From assembly GCF_018613235.1 (NCBI RefSeq), contig NZ_JAGGQP010000021.1:20741-84740 (forward strand): a DNA stretch of 64,000 nt, written 5' to 3'. Below, piece by piece: positions 17,691 through 26,626 of this stretch; the stretch's first letter is position 1, and the number at the start of each line of letters is the position of its first letter. This DNA comes from Bacillus sp. ISL-41. Its GTDB lineage: Bacteria > Bacillota > Bacilli > Bacillales > Cytobacillaceae. The position numbers and the translations under genes were made by a program. The notes under the pieces are model-generated. The model was not told the origin of the DNA, ran no database searches, and was given only the letters and a program-made list of their open reading frames with translations.

Positions 17691-19723
17691 TCTACATTCA
17701 CCACCCCGACACTTTGGACTTCGACATTTGCTTCAAGTTCGTTATAAGACAATACAGGGATTTGCGCAAAATACCTTTCTGTCAGCTGACGCACATACAT
17801 CCGGACCGCAGGTGAACAAAGTATAATCGGTGTTTGCTCCATTATGCTCAATTGCTCTACCTGGTTTGCCACAGATTCCAGTATTCCTTGAGAGACTGCA
17901 GGGTCCAGGGACAGGTAGTTTCCGTGCTCTGTTTGCTGAACACCTTCCGCAACCACCTTTTCTACCCTTCCCGATAGTGTAATCACCTTCAGGGTTTCAC
18001 CATTTCGTGAATATTGGTTCGTGATTTGTCTTGCAAGTGCCTGACGGACGTATTCAGCAAGGATGTCTGTATCAGTTGTCACTTTTCCGTAATCAGCAAG
18101 TGTTTCGAATATAATCGGCAAATTCCTGATTGAGACATTTTCCCTAAGCAGCTTGCCCAGCACTTTTTGGATTTCACCAACTGATAAAGGATTCGGTGTC
18201 GCTTCCTCAACAAGGATCGGATAGCTTTCACGAAGGTGATCGATCAGCTGCTTCGTTTCCTGTCTGCCCAGAAGTTCATGTGCATTAGCCTTTATTACTT
18301 CTGTAATATGGGTCGAAACAACTGAAGGCGGATCGACTACTGTGTAGCCAAATATTTCTGCCTGCTCCTTCATTTCTTCCGTAATCCATTTAGCAGGCAA
18401 ACCGAAACTTGGTTCAATTGTATCGATACCTTCGACAGAATCATCATCTATTCCAGGACTCATTGCCAGATAATGATCGAGAAGCAATTCTCCCCTGGCC
18501 ATTTCGTTCCCTTTGATTTTCAGCCTGTATTCATTAGGCTGAAGCTGGATATTGTCCCGGATCCTGACTACTGGAATGACTAGTCCAAGCTCAATGGCCA
18601 GCTGCCTTCTGATCATGACAATCCGGTCCAGAAGATCTCCTCCCTGGTTAGCGTCGGCCAGAGGTATCAAACCATATCCGAACTCAAACTCAATCGGATC
18701 AACATTCAATAGATTGACCACACTCTCAGGACTCTTCATCTCGTCCATCTGTATGTCTTCTTCCATTTCCTGCAGCTGCTGCTTATCCGGCTCAGGAACA
18801 CGGGAGAAGGAGTACCCGCCAAATGCCATCAATGCCGCAATCGGAATCGTCAGCAAATCGTGGATGGGCGTAAACAGCCCTAGCAGGAAAATCGTTCCTG
18901 CACCGACATACAGCATTTTAGGATAAGCCAGCAACTGTGAAGTAATGTCAACTCCAAGGTTCCCATCAGATGCAGCTCGAGTGACCACTATACCCGTGGC
19001 TGTCGAGATCAGAAGTGCAGGGATCTGGCTGACAATTCCGTCACCAACTGTCAAAAGGGAGTATTTTTGCGCAGCATCTGCAATCCCAAGACCTTGCTGT
19101 GTCATACCGATAACAATCCCAAAAATCAAGTTGATCAGAACGATGATGATTCCAGCGATGGCATCTCCCTTTACGAATTTACTAGCACCATCCATCGCAC
19201 CGTAAAAATCTGCTTCTCTACTTACTTTTTCACGACGTTCTCGTGCCTGCTGTTCAGAAATCATCCCGGCATTCAAATCAGCATCAATACTCATTTGCTT
19301 ACCAGGCATTGCATCAAGGGTAAACCTTGCTGCAACCTCTGATACACGCTCGGAACCCTTCGTGATGACAATGAACTGGATGATGATCAAGATCAGGAAC
19401 ACTACCATCCCGACAACAACATTCCCCCCGACAACGAATGTACCGAAGGTCTCAACCACCCCTCCAGCTTCACCTTTTGAAAGGATGGATCGTGTTGTTG
19501 AAACATTCAAACCAAGTCTGAATAAAGTTAACAACAGCAGCAGTGAAGGAAAAACAGAAAACTGGAGCGGTTCAGTCATATTCATTGTGTTCAACAGCAC
19601 CAGAAGTGCAATTGAGATGTTTACCATGATTAGTACACTTAACAGCCATGGGGGAAAAGGAATGATCAACATGGCTACGATTAAGATGACACTAAGCAGG
19701 ACGGACAGGTCTCTTGCTGACAT
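17687..19723 (-). CDS. flhA: Flagellar type III export gate protein FlhA
   Basis: Export gate ring component that couples proton flow to protein secretion and docks chaperone-substrate complexes. About eight membrane segments fill residues 1-310, with the FHIPEP-family signature (TLDAMPGKQMSIDADLNAG) near 155. The cytoplasmic C-terminal domain includes PVVRIRDN, the EYRLKIKG motif and closes with YNELEANVEVQSVGVV, nearly as in B. subtilis. Length 678 is typical. It is preceded by flhB and followed by flhF with an ATGA overlap. Confidence 0.98.
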   Translation of the reverse strand: MSARDLSVLLSVILIVAMLIIPFPPWLLSVLIMVNISIALLVLLNTMNMTEPLQFSVFPSLLLLLTLFRLGLNVSTTRSILSKGEAGGVVETFGTFVVGGNVVVGMVVFLILIIIQFIVITKGSERVSEVAARFTLDAMPGKQMSIDADLNAGMISEQQARERREKVSREADFYGAMDGASKFVKGDAIAGIIIVLINLIFGIVIGMTQQGLGIADAAQKYSLLTVGDGIVSQIPALLISTATGIVVTRAASDGNLGVDITSQLLAYPKMLYVGAGTIFLLGLFTPIHDLLTIPIAALMAFGGYSFSRVPEPDKQQLQEMEEDIQMDEMKSPESVVNLLNVDPIEFEFGYGLIPLADANQGGDLLDRIVMIRRQLAIELGLVIPVVRIRDNIQLQPNEYRLKIKGNEMARGELLLDHYLAMSPGIDDDSVEGIDTIEPSFGLPAKWITEEMKEQAEIFGYTVVDPPSVVSTHITEVIKANAHELLGRQETKQLIDHLRESYPILVEEATPNPLSVGEIQKVLGKLLRENVSIRNLPIIFETLADYGKVTTDTDILAEYVRQALARQITNQYSRNGETLKVITLSGRVEKVVAEGVQQTEHGNYLSLDPAVSQGILESVANQVEQLSIMEQTPIILCSPAVRMYVRQLTERYFAQIPVLSYNELEANVEVQSVGVVNVE

Positions 19724-19758
19724 ACTACTTCTCTCCTAAACACTGCATACCTGAAGAA

Positions 19759-20844
19759 TTACAGCACTTTATTTTTTGTTTGATACACAAAGGCCAGGAT
19801 TTCAGCCACCGCTTTGAAAAACTCCTCAGGGATGGGATCACCGATCTCAGCCTGGCTGTATAACGCCCTCGCCAAAGGACGGTTCTCGATAGACATAATC
19901 TCATTTTCCTTGGCAATCAATTTAATCTTCTGTGCAACAAAGTCGACACCCTTTGCCACAACGATCGGGGCATCAGCCTTCTGCTCGTCATACTTTAGTG
20001 CGATCGCGAAGTGAGTCGGGTTCGTAATGACCACATCCGCTTTTGGAACTTCTTGCATCATCCGCCGCATTGCCATCTCTCTTTGCTTCTGCTTAATCTT
20101 AGACTTGATAAGAGGATCCCCTTCGATGTTTTTGTACTCATCTTTCAAGTCTTGCTTTGACATGCGGATACTTTTCTCATAATCATATTTTTGGTACAGA
20201 TAATCCAATAATGATAAAAATAGCAATGCTCCGGAAGCAAAAAGGCCCATTTGGAGCGTCAGCCCTGCAATAGTTGCCAATGCAGCACCAACACTCTTAT
20301 TAGCGAGGAGAAGTACCTCGTCCAACCGCAACCACAGGACTGAGAAAGCGACCACGCCTACGAAGGTGATTTTAAGGATCGATTTTAGCAATTCAACGAT
20401 TGCCCTCATTGAAAAAATTCTCTTGAAGCCGCTGATCGGATTGATTTTCTCAAGTTTCATTTGGATTGCTTCAGTCGAAAACATATAGCCGACTTGGATG
20501 TAGTTGGCAGCAACCCCTGCGATCAAAGCGACGATCATGACAGGACCCAGGAAGATGACCAATTCAGCCAATATTTCAATTACAATAGATTCGATATTAT
20601 TCGCAGTCAAATCCATTAACATATAGTTTTGCAAGGAATGGCGAAGGACACCGATAAGTCTCTCCATCATCACACTGCCAAAAAACATCAAAAACAAAAA
20701 CACAGCAAGAAGGACAATGGCAGTATTGACGTCCTGGCTTTTGGCAACCTGTCCTTTTTTCCGAGCGTCCTGTCTCTTTTTGGGAGTCGCTTTTTCTGTT
20801 TTTTCACCGGCAAAATACTGCAGGTCTAACCTTAAATACTCCAT
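19759..20844 (-). CDS. flhB: Flagellar export specificity switch protein FlhB
   Basis: Export gate protein that cleaves itself and changes secretion from rod/hook to filament substrates. N-terminal cytoplasmic tail (EKTEKATPKKRQDARKKGQ), four membrane segments to about residue 220, then the cytoplasmic domain with the autocleavage motif NPTH at 275-278. The C-terminal fragment after the cleavage site has its own stand-alone relative, ylqH, about 29 kb away in this window. The ATG overlaps the end of fliR (TAAATG). Length 361 is normal. Confidence 0.97.
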   Translation of the reverse strand: MEYLRLDLQYFAGEKTEKATPKKRQDARKKGQVAKSQDVNTAIVLLAVFLFLMFFGSVMMERLIGVLRHSLQNYMLMDLTANNIESIVIEILAELVIFLGPVMIVALIAGVAANYIQVGYMFSTEAIQMKLEKINPISGFKRIFSMRAIVELLKSILKITFVGVVAFSVLWLRLDEVLLLANKSVGAALATIAGLTLQMGLFASGALLFLSLLDYLYQKYDYEKSIRMSKQDLKDEYKNIEGDPLIKSKIKQKQREMAMRRMMQEVPKADVVITNPTHFAIALKYDEQKADAPIVVAKGVDFVAQKIKLIAKENEIMSIENRPLARALYSQAEIGDPIPEEFFKAVAEILAFVYQTKNKVL

Positions 20845-21621
20845 TTAAGCTCCTCCGATCAATTCCATCAAACCCCTCATTGTCGCAAGAGTAGTGGAAA
20901 ACAGATCCGTTATAACCATGATCAGCACGCCCATTACCGCAATAAGTACGAGAAAGCTTACACCGATTTTCACTGGCAGTCCGACAACGAATATATTCAA
21001 TTGCGGGACGGTCCTTGCTACAATTCCAAGGGCAACATCAACCAGGAACAAGCTGCCGACCACCGGCAAGGACATCTGGAAGGCAATAATGAACATTTTA
21101 TTGAAAGACAGGATGATGAATTCCGCGATATTTTCATTCCCAAACGGTATGGCCACCTGATCGATCGGGATAAAATCATAACTGTAAAAGATGCCATCCA
21201 TCAACAGATGATGGCCGTTTACTGTCAGTAAAAACAAAAGAGCAATCGTATATAAATACTGACCCATCAGAGGACTCTGTGCCCCTGTCTGCGGATCGAT
21301 GACATTTGCAATTGCAAAGCCCATCTGGAAATCTATGAAACCCCCGGCAATCTGGATGGCAGCCATCATCAATGCTGCAATGAAGCCTATGAATAAACCA
21401 ACCATTGCTTCTTTGATGACCAGCAGGAAGTACGTGCTGTCTATTGCGATTTCAGGGGCTCCTATTGCTGTAAACATGATGATAGAAAGCATGAATCCAA
21501 GCCCTACTTTATGAGACGCGGGAATCGTCCGATATGAAAATAATGGCATCATCAAGAAAAAGGATGTCACCCTTACAAAAATCAGCAGGAATGCCGGAAA
21601 CGATGGAATGAAATCTAGCAT
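20845..21621 (-). CDS. fliR: Flagellar export gate protein FliR
   Basis: Membrane protein of the FliPQR export gate. The 258 residues contain about six membrane segments, with the conserved MMPLFSYRTIPASHKVG region early, DFQMGFAIANVIDPQTGAQ in the middle and a GVLIMVITD stretch near the end. It starts four bases after the fliQ stop and is followed at once by flhB, so translation is probably coupled. Confidence 0.97.
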   Translation of the reverse strand: MLDFIPSFPAFLLIFVRVTSFFLMMPLFSYRTIPASHKVGLGFMLSIIMFTAIGAPEIAIDSTYFLLVIKEAMVGLFIGFIAALMMAAIQIAGGFIDFQMGFAIANVIDPQTGAQSPLMGQYLYTIALLFLLTVNGHHLLMDGIFYSYDFIPIDQVAIPFGNENIAEFIILSFNKMFIIAFQMSLPVVGSLFLVDVALGIVARTVPQLNIFVVGLPVKIGVSFLVLIAVMGVLIMVITDLFSTTLATMRGLMELIGGA

Positions 21622-21625
21622 CTCA

Positions 21626-21895
21626 TCAGCCTACAAACCTAGTAAGATTCGAAAAAATCTCCGTCGCATAGCTCAGCATATAACTTAGCATCCATGGACC
21701 AAAGAAAACGACTCCGACCAGCACGGCCACAATCTTTGGCACGAAAGCCAGTGTCTGTTCCTGGATCTGCGTAGTTGCCTGAAAAATACTGACGATCAAA
21801 CCAACTACCAGTGCTAGAATCAACAATGGACCTGAAATCATTAAAACTGTATAAATTCCTCGTTCTGCTATTGAGATAACACCTTCTGATGTCAT
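21626..21895 (-). CDS. fliQ: Flagellar export gate protein FliQ
   Basis: Small two-membrane-segment protein of the FliPQR gate. VGLIVSIFQATTQIQEQTL, the most conserved stretch of the family, is intact, followed by FVPKIVAVL and a second hydrophobic segment. Two in-frame ATGs lie two codons apart; the second, 8 bases after AGGTG, gives 89 residues, the B. subtilis length. Confidence 0.95.
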   Translation of the reverse strand: MTSEGVISIAERGIYTVLMISGPLLILALVVGLIVSIFQATTQIQEQTLAFVPKIVAVLVGVVFFGPWMLSYMLSYATEIFSNLTRFVG

Positions 21896-21909
21896 TTTCA
21901 TTCACCTGC

Positions 21910-22575
21910 TTAAAAACTTTGTAATAATGATTTCACGACTAAATACCATCCATCTACCATGACAAAAAGTAAAATCTTAAATGGAAGGGAAATCATAACC
22001 GGCGGAAGCATCATCATACCCATGGACATCAGGACACTAGCCACTACCATGTCGATCACCAGAAAAGGGATGAAAATCATAAATCCAATCTGGAAAGCTG
22101 TTTTGATTTCACTGATGGCAAATGCAGGAACAAGGGCAGTCAAAGGGATATCCTGAACCGATTCAGGAGTTTCAGCCTTTGAATATTCAAGAAATAAAGC
22201 TAAATCCTTTTGCCTCGTATGGGCACTCATGAATTCCTTGAAAGGTATTGAAGCCCTGTCATACGCTTGCTCCAAATTGATTTCTTCATTAAATAAAGGA
22301 GTCAGAGCTTGTTCATTCACTTCATGAAAAGTAGGTGCCATGATAAAGAATGACAGGAACATCGCAAGCCCGACCAACACCTGGTTAGGCGGCATTTGCT
22401 GTGTTGCAAGCGCCGTTCTGACAAAGGAAAGAACGATGATGATCCTTGTAAAACTTGTCATTAAAATCAAGATGCCTGGCGCAATCGAAAGGACAGTCAG
22501 CAGGAGCATCAGCTTTACGGATGTTGATACACTCTCAGGAGCACTGCTGTTGAAAAACTCCATAAACTCATTCAT
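21910..22575 (-). CDS. fliP: Flagellar export gate protein FliP
   Basis: Core of the FliPQR export gate. The 221 residues carry the family signatures ILMTSFTRIIIVLSFVRTAL and AFQIGFMIFIPFLVIDMVVAS with MGMMMLPPVMISLPFK near the end. The ATG at 22575 is chosen because the preceding in-frame codons are not family-like; it overlaps the end of fliO by 8 bases. In B. subtilis FliP also has 221 residues. Confidence 0.97.
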   Translation of the reverse strand: MNEFMEFFNSSAPESVSTSVKLMLLLTVLSIAPGILILMTSFTRIIIVLSFVRTALATQQMPPNQVLVGLAMFLSFFIMAPTFHEVNEQALTPLFNEEINLEQAYDRASIPFKEFMSAHTRQKDLALFLEYSKAETPESVQDIPLTALVPAFAISEIKTAFQIGFMIFIPFLVIDMVVASVLMSMGMMMLPPVMISLPFKILLFVMVDGWYLVVKSLLQSF

Positions 22576-23224
22576 TTTTTTCTGACCCTTTCTTCTGTAT
22601 CTCCTCAAGCATTTTCTTTCTTCCGCTTGCCATATCATTCAGCTGATTCTTCAGCAATGCGGAAAATTCGGAACGCTGATTGCCGCCATCTCTTTTCGCT
22701 CTTTTAAGCAACTTTGTCACAATATCGCTTGGCTGTACAAGCTGCTCCATTTTATTGTTATAATCCTGGATGACTTGGCTGTACTCTTCCGGGTCGTCTA
22801 TTTCTTTTAACAGCTGTATATTCTCTCCCACGCCAACAATGAGAAGTTTATTGCCCGCTTTTACAATCTGAACCGATCTGTTGGCTCCCAAGCTTGTACC
22901 TCCAAGATTTTCAACAAGCTGCGAGCTTTTATACGTCAGGCTCTTTTTATTGATGAATTTGAGGAGGAAGTAGATTAATGCTGCCACAAAGGCAGTAGCA
23001 AGGATCATCCTGAGAAAATCAAGAAAACCGACCCCTACCTTGGATTTTTTATCGTCTGATTGCTTTGTTGTCTTATCTGCCTGTCCATCATCACACGACT
23101 CAGGGTTATTCATACAATCCTGCACGCTTTTATTTAGCTGCTCTGCGCTCACCAAGCCAATTGGACTGATCAGAGCAGCTAATAAGAAAAGAATTGTCGA
23201 GGCAGTTCGGATTAATCTTAACAA
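22568..23224 (-). CDS. fliO: Flagellar biosynthesis protein FliO (FliZ in Bacillus)
   Basis: Assists FliP assembly into the export gate. The 218-residue protein begins with a signal-like hydrophobic segment (about 10-27), has a short acidic periplasm-side stretch, a membrane segment near 65-88, and the conserved cytoplasmic part (ANRSVQIVKAGNKLLIVGV) at about 113-131. It lies between cheY and fliP. In Bacillus nomenclature the same position is named fliZ. Confidence 0.9.
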   Translation of the reverse strand: MLRLIRTASTILFLLAALISPIGLVSAEQLNKSVQDCMNNPESCDDGQADKTTKQSDDKKSKVGVGFLDFLRMILATAFVAALIYFLLKFINKKSLTYKSSQLVENLGGTSLGANRSVQIVKAGNKLLIVGVGENIQLLKEIDDPEEYSQVIQDYNNKMEQLVQPSDIVTKLLKRAKRDGGNQRSEFSALLKNQLNDMASGRKKMLEEIQKKGSEKNE

Positions 23225-23255
23225 TTTGCCGCACCCTCTAAATGATAAAAGTTCA

Positions 23256-23618
23256 CTAGCTTAGTGTTTTGGAAATCGCTTCAATAACACGGTCTGCCTG
23301 GAATGGTTTTACGATGAAATCTTTAGCTCCTGCCTGGATCGCATCGATGACCATCGCTTGCTGGCCCATTGCTGAACACATGATGACCTTTGCGTTCGGA
23401 TTGATTTTTTTGATTTCCTTTAATGAAGTGATGCCATCCATTTCCGGCATGGTAATATCCATTGTGACAAGGTCAGGCTGGAATTCTTTATATTTTTCAA
23501 GTGCCTGTGCACCGTCTGCTGCTTCTGCGACGACTTCAAAGCCGTTTTTTGTCAAAATGTCCTTAATCATCATTCTCATGAAAGCCGCATCGTCTACGAC
23601 TAAAATCTTGTTCGCCAT
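23256..23618 (-). CDS. cheY: Chemotaxis response regulator CheY
   Basis: Single receiver domain of 120 residues whose phosphorylated form binds the flagellar switch. Acidic pocket D9-D10, phosphorylated Asp54 in VTMDITMPEMDG, the Ser of MCSAMGQQ and the invariant Lys of DFIVKPF are all present. Like B. subtilis, it sits between fliY, whose product dephosphorylates CheY-P, and fliO. A GGGGGAAT-type site precedes the ATG. Confidence 0.97.
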   Translation of the reverse strand: MANKILVVDDAAFMRMMIKDILTKNGFEVVAEAADGAQALEKYKEFQPDLVTMDITMPEMDGITSLKEIKKINPNAKVIMCSAMGQQAMVIDAIQAGAKDFIVKPFQADRVIEAISKTLS

Positions 23619-23636
23619 TGAAATTCCCCCTGAAGA

Positions 23637-24905
23637 TTATTTTAATTTTTTAATGCGGTCGCTCTGGCTGATTATATCAGTAACACGGACACCAAAATTC
23701 TCATCAATAACTACTACTTCTCCCTGGGCAATCAATCGATTGTTAACCAGGATATCGACTGGTTCGCCAGCGAGTTTGTCCAGTTCGATGATTGAACCGG
23801 ATCCCAGCTCAAGGATGTCTCTGACTGAGCGCTTCGTTCTGCCCAGTTCAACAGTTACCTGAAGCGGGATATCTAGCAGCATATCCAGGTTCTTTGTTTC
23901 CGCCTGCTGTGGCTGTGATGATTCGAAGCTGGAAAACACTGCTGGCTGGACCGTAGGCTGTGCGCCAGTCATCACATTGCCAAAATGCTGTGGTCCCGAT
24001 TGCATCGGTTGAGAATAGCCATGTTGTTGTGGAACATTTTGATAGGTTGGCTGCTGATAATAAGCAGGCTCCTGATGCCCTTGATATTCCGGCTGTTGCA
24101 CTGGTTGATAGTGGGCATTATTTTGGTTTTCCTGAATAGGATTCATTTTGCTATGTTCAACCGGATGACTTTGCGGGATAGCCGGTGACGGTTTTTCCGG
24201 TACTGCCTCCTGGGCTGCTCCTGGATTCAAGAGTTCGTCAACCAGGCTTTTGGCGAAAGTGACTGGCAAAAGCTGCATAATATTTGAATCTATTAAATTA
24301 CCGATTTTTAACGAGAATGAGACCTTAACCAAAATATCATCCTCAGGAATCGATTCAGTGCCTTCACCTTCAATGACATTCAACAGATTGATATTGGGAG
24401 GTGAAATATCAACTCTTTTGCTAAAGACTGTCGACATGGAGGTAGCCGCAGATCCCATCATCTGGTTCATTGCCTCTTGTACGGCACTCAGCTGGATTTC
24501 GTCCAGTAAATCCCTTGGGTTCAATCCATCGCCGCCCAGCATTAAATCGGCGATGATTGCCGCGTCATTCTGCTGGATGACAAGCATATTGCTGCCGGTA
24601 AAACCTTCTGTGTAATGAACCTGGACGGCCACATAAGGATCTGGAAAAGCATCTTCCAATTTCGACTTGTGCACCACTGTAACCGTAGGGGTATTAATTT
24701 CTACCTTCTGGTTTAATAAAGTTGATAGTGCGGTAGCTGAACTGCCAAATGATATATTGCCTATTTCTCCTAACGCATCTCTTTCCATAAAAGAAAAATA
24801 GTCATCCACATTCATTGTACTTTCTGTTTCTTCTGCTTCATCAGAGGTTCCTCTAAGAAGCGCATCGATTTCATCTTGAGATAACATGTCATCGCTCACC
24901 ATCAT
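23637..24905 (-). CDS. fliY: Flagellar motor switch phosphatase FliY
   Basis: Switch-complex protein combining FliN function with CheY-P phosphatase activity. N-terminal CheY-binding segment LSQDEIDALLRG; two CheC-like active sites (GEIGNISFGSS and QEAMNQMMGSA, each ExxN); a Gln/Pro/Tyr-rich linker of roughly 100 residues at about 235-335; and a C-terminal SpoA (FliN-type) domain with VELGRTKRSVRDILEL. The start region overlaps the fliM end by about 17 bases; two ATGs one codon apart are possible behind GGGAGGAG. The linker is long and low in complexity. Confidence 0.95.
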   Translation of the reverse strand: MMVSDDMLSQDEIDALLRGTSDEAEETESTMNVDDYFSFMERDALGEIGNISFGSSATALSTLLNQKVEINTPTVTVVHKSKLEDAFPDPYVAVQVHYTEGFTGSNMLVIQQNDAAIIADLMLGGDGLNPRDLLDEIQLSAVQEAMNQMMGSAATSMSTVFSKRVDISPPNINLLNVIEGEGTESIPEDDILVKVSFSLKIGNLIDSNIMQLLPVTFAKSLVDELLNPGAAQEAVPEKPSPAIPQSHPVEHSKMNPIQENQNNAHYQPVQQPEYQGHQEPAYYQQPTYQNVPQQHGYSQPMQSGPQHFGNVMTGAQPTVQPAVFSSFESSQPQQAETKNLDMLLDIPLQVTVELGRTKRSVRDILELGSGSIIELDKLAGEPVDILVNNRLIAQGEVVVIDENFGVRVTDIISQSDRIKKLK

Positions 24906-25890
24906 CGTCTCCTCCCTTAAATGTATCAAACACTTGAATGGCTAACTTTTTGTTCAATTTCCCTGGCTGTCCAACAAATTTAGGGATATCTCCGACTTTT
25001 ATCAGTAAAGGCTGGTCTATTTGCTGATTCAGTTCAATTACATCGCCTATATCAAGCATCAGGAAGTCCTGAATCGAGATTTCGGACGACCCTATTTCCG
25101 CTGTAATTGAGACATCAGCCTTTTGGATTTCACTCTGCAGTACTGAATTTTCAATTGGCAAGCTTTGTTTCTTATCGGACTGCATCCAATATTTCACTGA
25201 CAATTTAGGAATGATTGGCTCCAGAACGACATGCGGTATGCATATATTAATCATTCCGCTTGCTTCACCGATTGTAGTGTTCAACGAAATCACCACTACG
25301 GTTTCATTCGGGGAAACCATTTGCAAAAATTGCGGATTGATTTCAAATTCCGAAAGCTGCGGATCGATATCGGAAATTGACCCCCAAGCTTCCCTGAAAT
25401 TTTCAAAAGCTTTCTCAAACATACTGGACATGATCCTGGTTTCGATTTCTGTCAAGCTATCGACTTTATTATGGCTTGAGCCTTTTCCTCCAAGCAGCCT
25501 GTCCATCATTGCGTATGCAATGTTAGGGTTGACCTCCATCAGGATCCTGCCCTCCAGTGGTTCTACATCAAAAACATTCAATATCGTCATTTTGGGAATG
25601 GACCGGATAAATTCCTCGTATGGGATCTGGTCTGCTGACGCGACACTGATGTTTACATATGTCCTTAACTGGGCGGAGAAAAAAGTAGTCAATAACCTGG
25701 AAAAGTTTTCATGGATTCGGGTAAGGCTGCGGATTTGATCTTTCGAGAAACGCAAAGCTCTTCTAAAATCATAAACTTTAACCCTTTTTTCTACTTGTTC
25801 TTTCTTTAATTCATCCGCATCCATTTCTCCTGTTGATAATGCTGATAACAAAGCATCAATTTCGCTTTGCGACAATACATCTCCCGACAT
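24889..25890 (-). CDS. fliM: Flagellar motor switch protein FliM
   Basis: Switch protein that binds CheY-P through its N-terminal peptide (LSQSEIDALLSAL) and connects FliG to FliY. The middle domain holds the FSKDQIRSLTRIHENFSR and LEGRILMEVNP stretches; a C-terminal SpoA domain begins near residue 245 (TAEIGSSEISIQDFLMLDIGD). The ATG at 25890, 8 bases after GGAGG, gives 333 residues (332 in B. subtilis); an in-frame ATG five codons upstream lies inside the ribosome site. Confidence 0.96.
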   Translation of the reverse strand: MSGDVLSQSEIDALLSALSTGEMDADELKKEQVEKRVKVYDFRRALRFSKDQIRSLTRIHENFSRLLTTFFSAQLRTYVNISVASADQIPYEEFIRSIPKMTILNVFDVEPLEGRILMEVNPNIAYAMMDRLLGGKGSSHNKVDSLTEIETRIMSSMFEKAFENFREAWGSISDIDPQLSEFEINPQFLQMVSPNETVVVISLNTTIGEASGMINICIPHVVLEPIIPKLSVKYWMQSDKKQSLPIENSVLQSEIQKADVSITAEIGSSEISIQDFLMLDIGDVIELNQQIDQPLLIKVGDIPKFVGQPGKLNKKLAIQVFDTFKGGDDDGER

Positions 25891-25932
25891 GCTCCTCACC
25901 TCCATATAGTTACTGTAATATAATTCAATCTG

Positions 25933-26361
25933 TTATTGGAGGAGAGAACCTGTTATGTAGACCTTTTCGACCTTCCCTTCAAGCATCAGGTCATTTATCT
26001 TCGTTTTCAGGACTTCTTCAAGGTTCATCTTGCCTTCCTTGCCTTGCAGTTCTTCTGCCTTTTTCTCGGATAGTTCATAAATAATCAGGTTTTTCACCTG
26101 AAAATCTCTCTTTTCCAACTCTTCTTTTGCTTTTTTGCCGTCTGTTTCAATTTTAAAAGAAATTTTTATAAAATCATTTGATGCAAGGTTCGTCGTTACC
26201 TCGGGAATGTCTACGGAAGCCTCCAGCACCTCATCGATGCTTGGCTCTTTTTCACCATCTTCAGCTGTAAGTTTCATAACCGCTACAACTGCGATTGTCC
26301 CTACAAGCAATATGGCTACCAGCATGACCGACATAATCATTACCAGCTTATTATTCTTCAT
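25933..26361 (-). CDS. fliL: Flagellar basal body-associated protein FliL
   Basis: Single-pass membrane protein near the stators. One membrane segment at about residues 8-30, then a periplasm-side FliL domain with SFKIETDGKKAKEELEKR and a LEGKVEKVYI close. Length 142 is normal (140 in B. subtilis). It overlaps the end of swrD by 11 bases, with GGAGGAACTGAATC before the ATG. Confidence 0.92.
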   Translation of the reverse strand: MKNNKLVMIMSVMLVAILLVGTIAVVAVMKLTAEDGEKEPSIDEVLEASVDIPEVTTNLASNDFIKISFKIETDGKKAKEELEKRDFQVKNLIIYELSEKKAEELQGKEGKMNLEEVLKTKINDLMLEGKVEKVYITGSLLQ

Positions 26362-26572
26362 GATTCAGTTCCTCCAACATTCGCCCTCCAAGAAGGCCGA
26401 CACTCTGATAAAATTCCTGGATTAATTTGCTCACTTCTTCTTCACTTTCCCTTACGACATACTTTCGTCCATTGGTCAAGGTAATCGTTGTGTCCGGAAA
26501 AGCTTCCACTGCTTCGATAAATAATGAATTAATCCTAAATGATTTACCGTTTAATTTCGTTACTTTAATCAC
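26351..26572 (-). CDS. swrD: Flagellar motor protein SwrD (FlbD family)
   Basis: In B. subtilis SwrD increases flagellar torque for swarming. The 73 residues match the short FlbD fold: MIKVTKLNGKSFRINSLFIE, then VEAFPDTTITLTNGRKYVV and a helical tail. The start codon is GTG and lacks a good ribosome site; a stable hairpin lies directly upstream, so translation may depend on coupling or be low. Order flgE-swrD-fliL is as in B. subtilis. Confidence 0.9.
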   Translation of the reverse strand: MIKVTKLNGKSFRINSLFIEAVEAFPDTTITLTNGRKYVVRESEEEVSKLIQEFYQSVGLLGGRMLEELNHEE

Positions 26573-26581
26573 TATAATTCA

Positions 26582-26613
26582 CAGGGGCTAAAAGGATCTC
26601 CCTTTCAGCCCTG
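26582..26613 (-). other. Hairpin between flgE and swrD
   Basis: CAGGGCTGAAAGG and CCTTTTAGCCCCTG pair over about 12 positions with one bulge and one G-U pair around a five-base loop. It starts 13 bases after the flgE stop and ends about 10 bases before the swrD GTG. There is no U-run, so it is not a standard terminator. A role in mRNA stability or limiting read-through is an inference. Confidence 0.6.
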
Positions 26614-26626
26614 CTCCTCTCCTAGT

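Noticed and set aside
23637..24929. FliY start eight codons upstream of the chosen one
   Set aside because: The upstream start would begin before the GGGAGGAG ribosome site, which fits the later ATGs much better.
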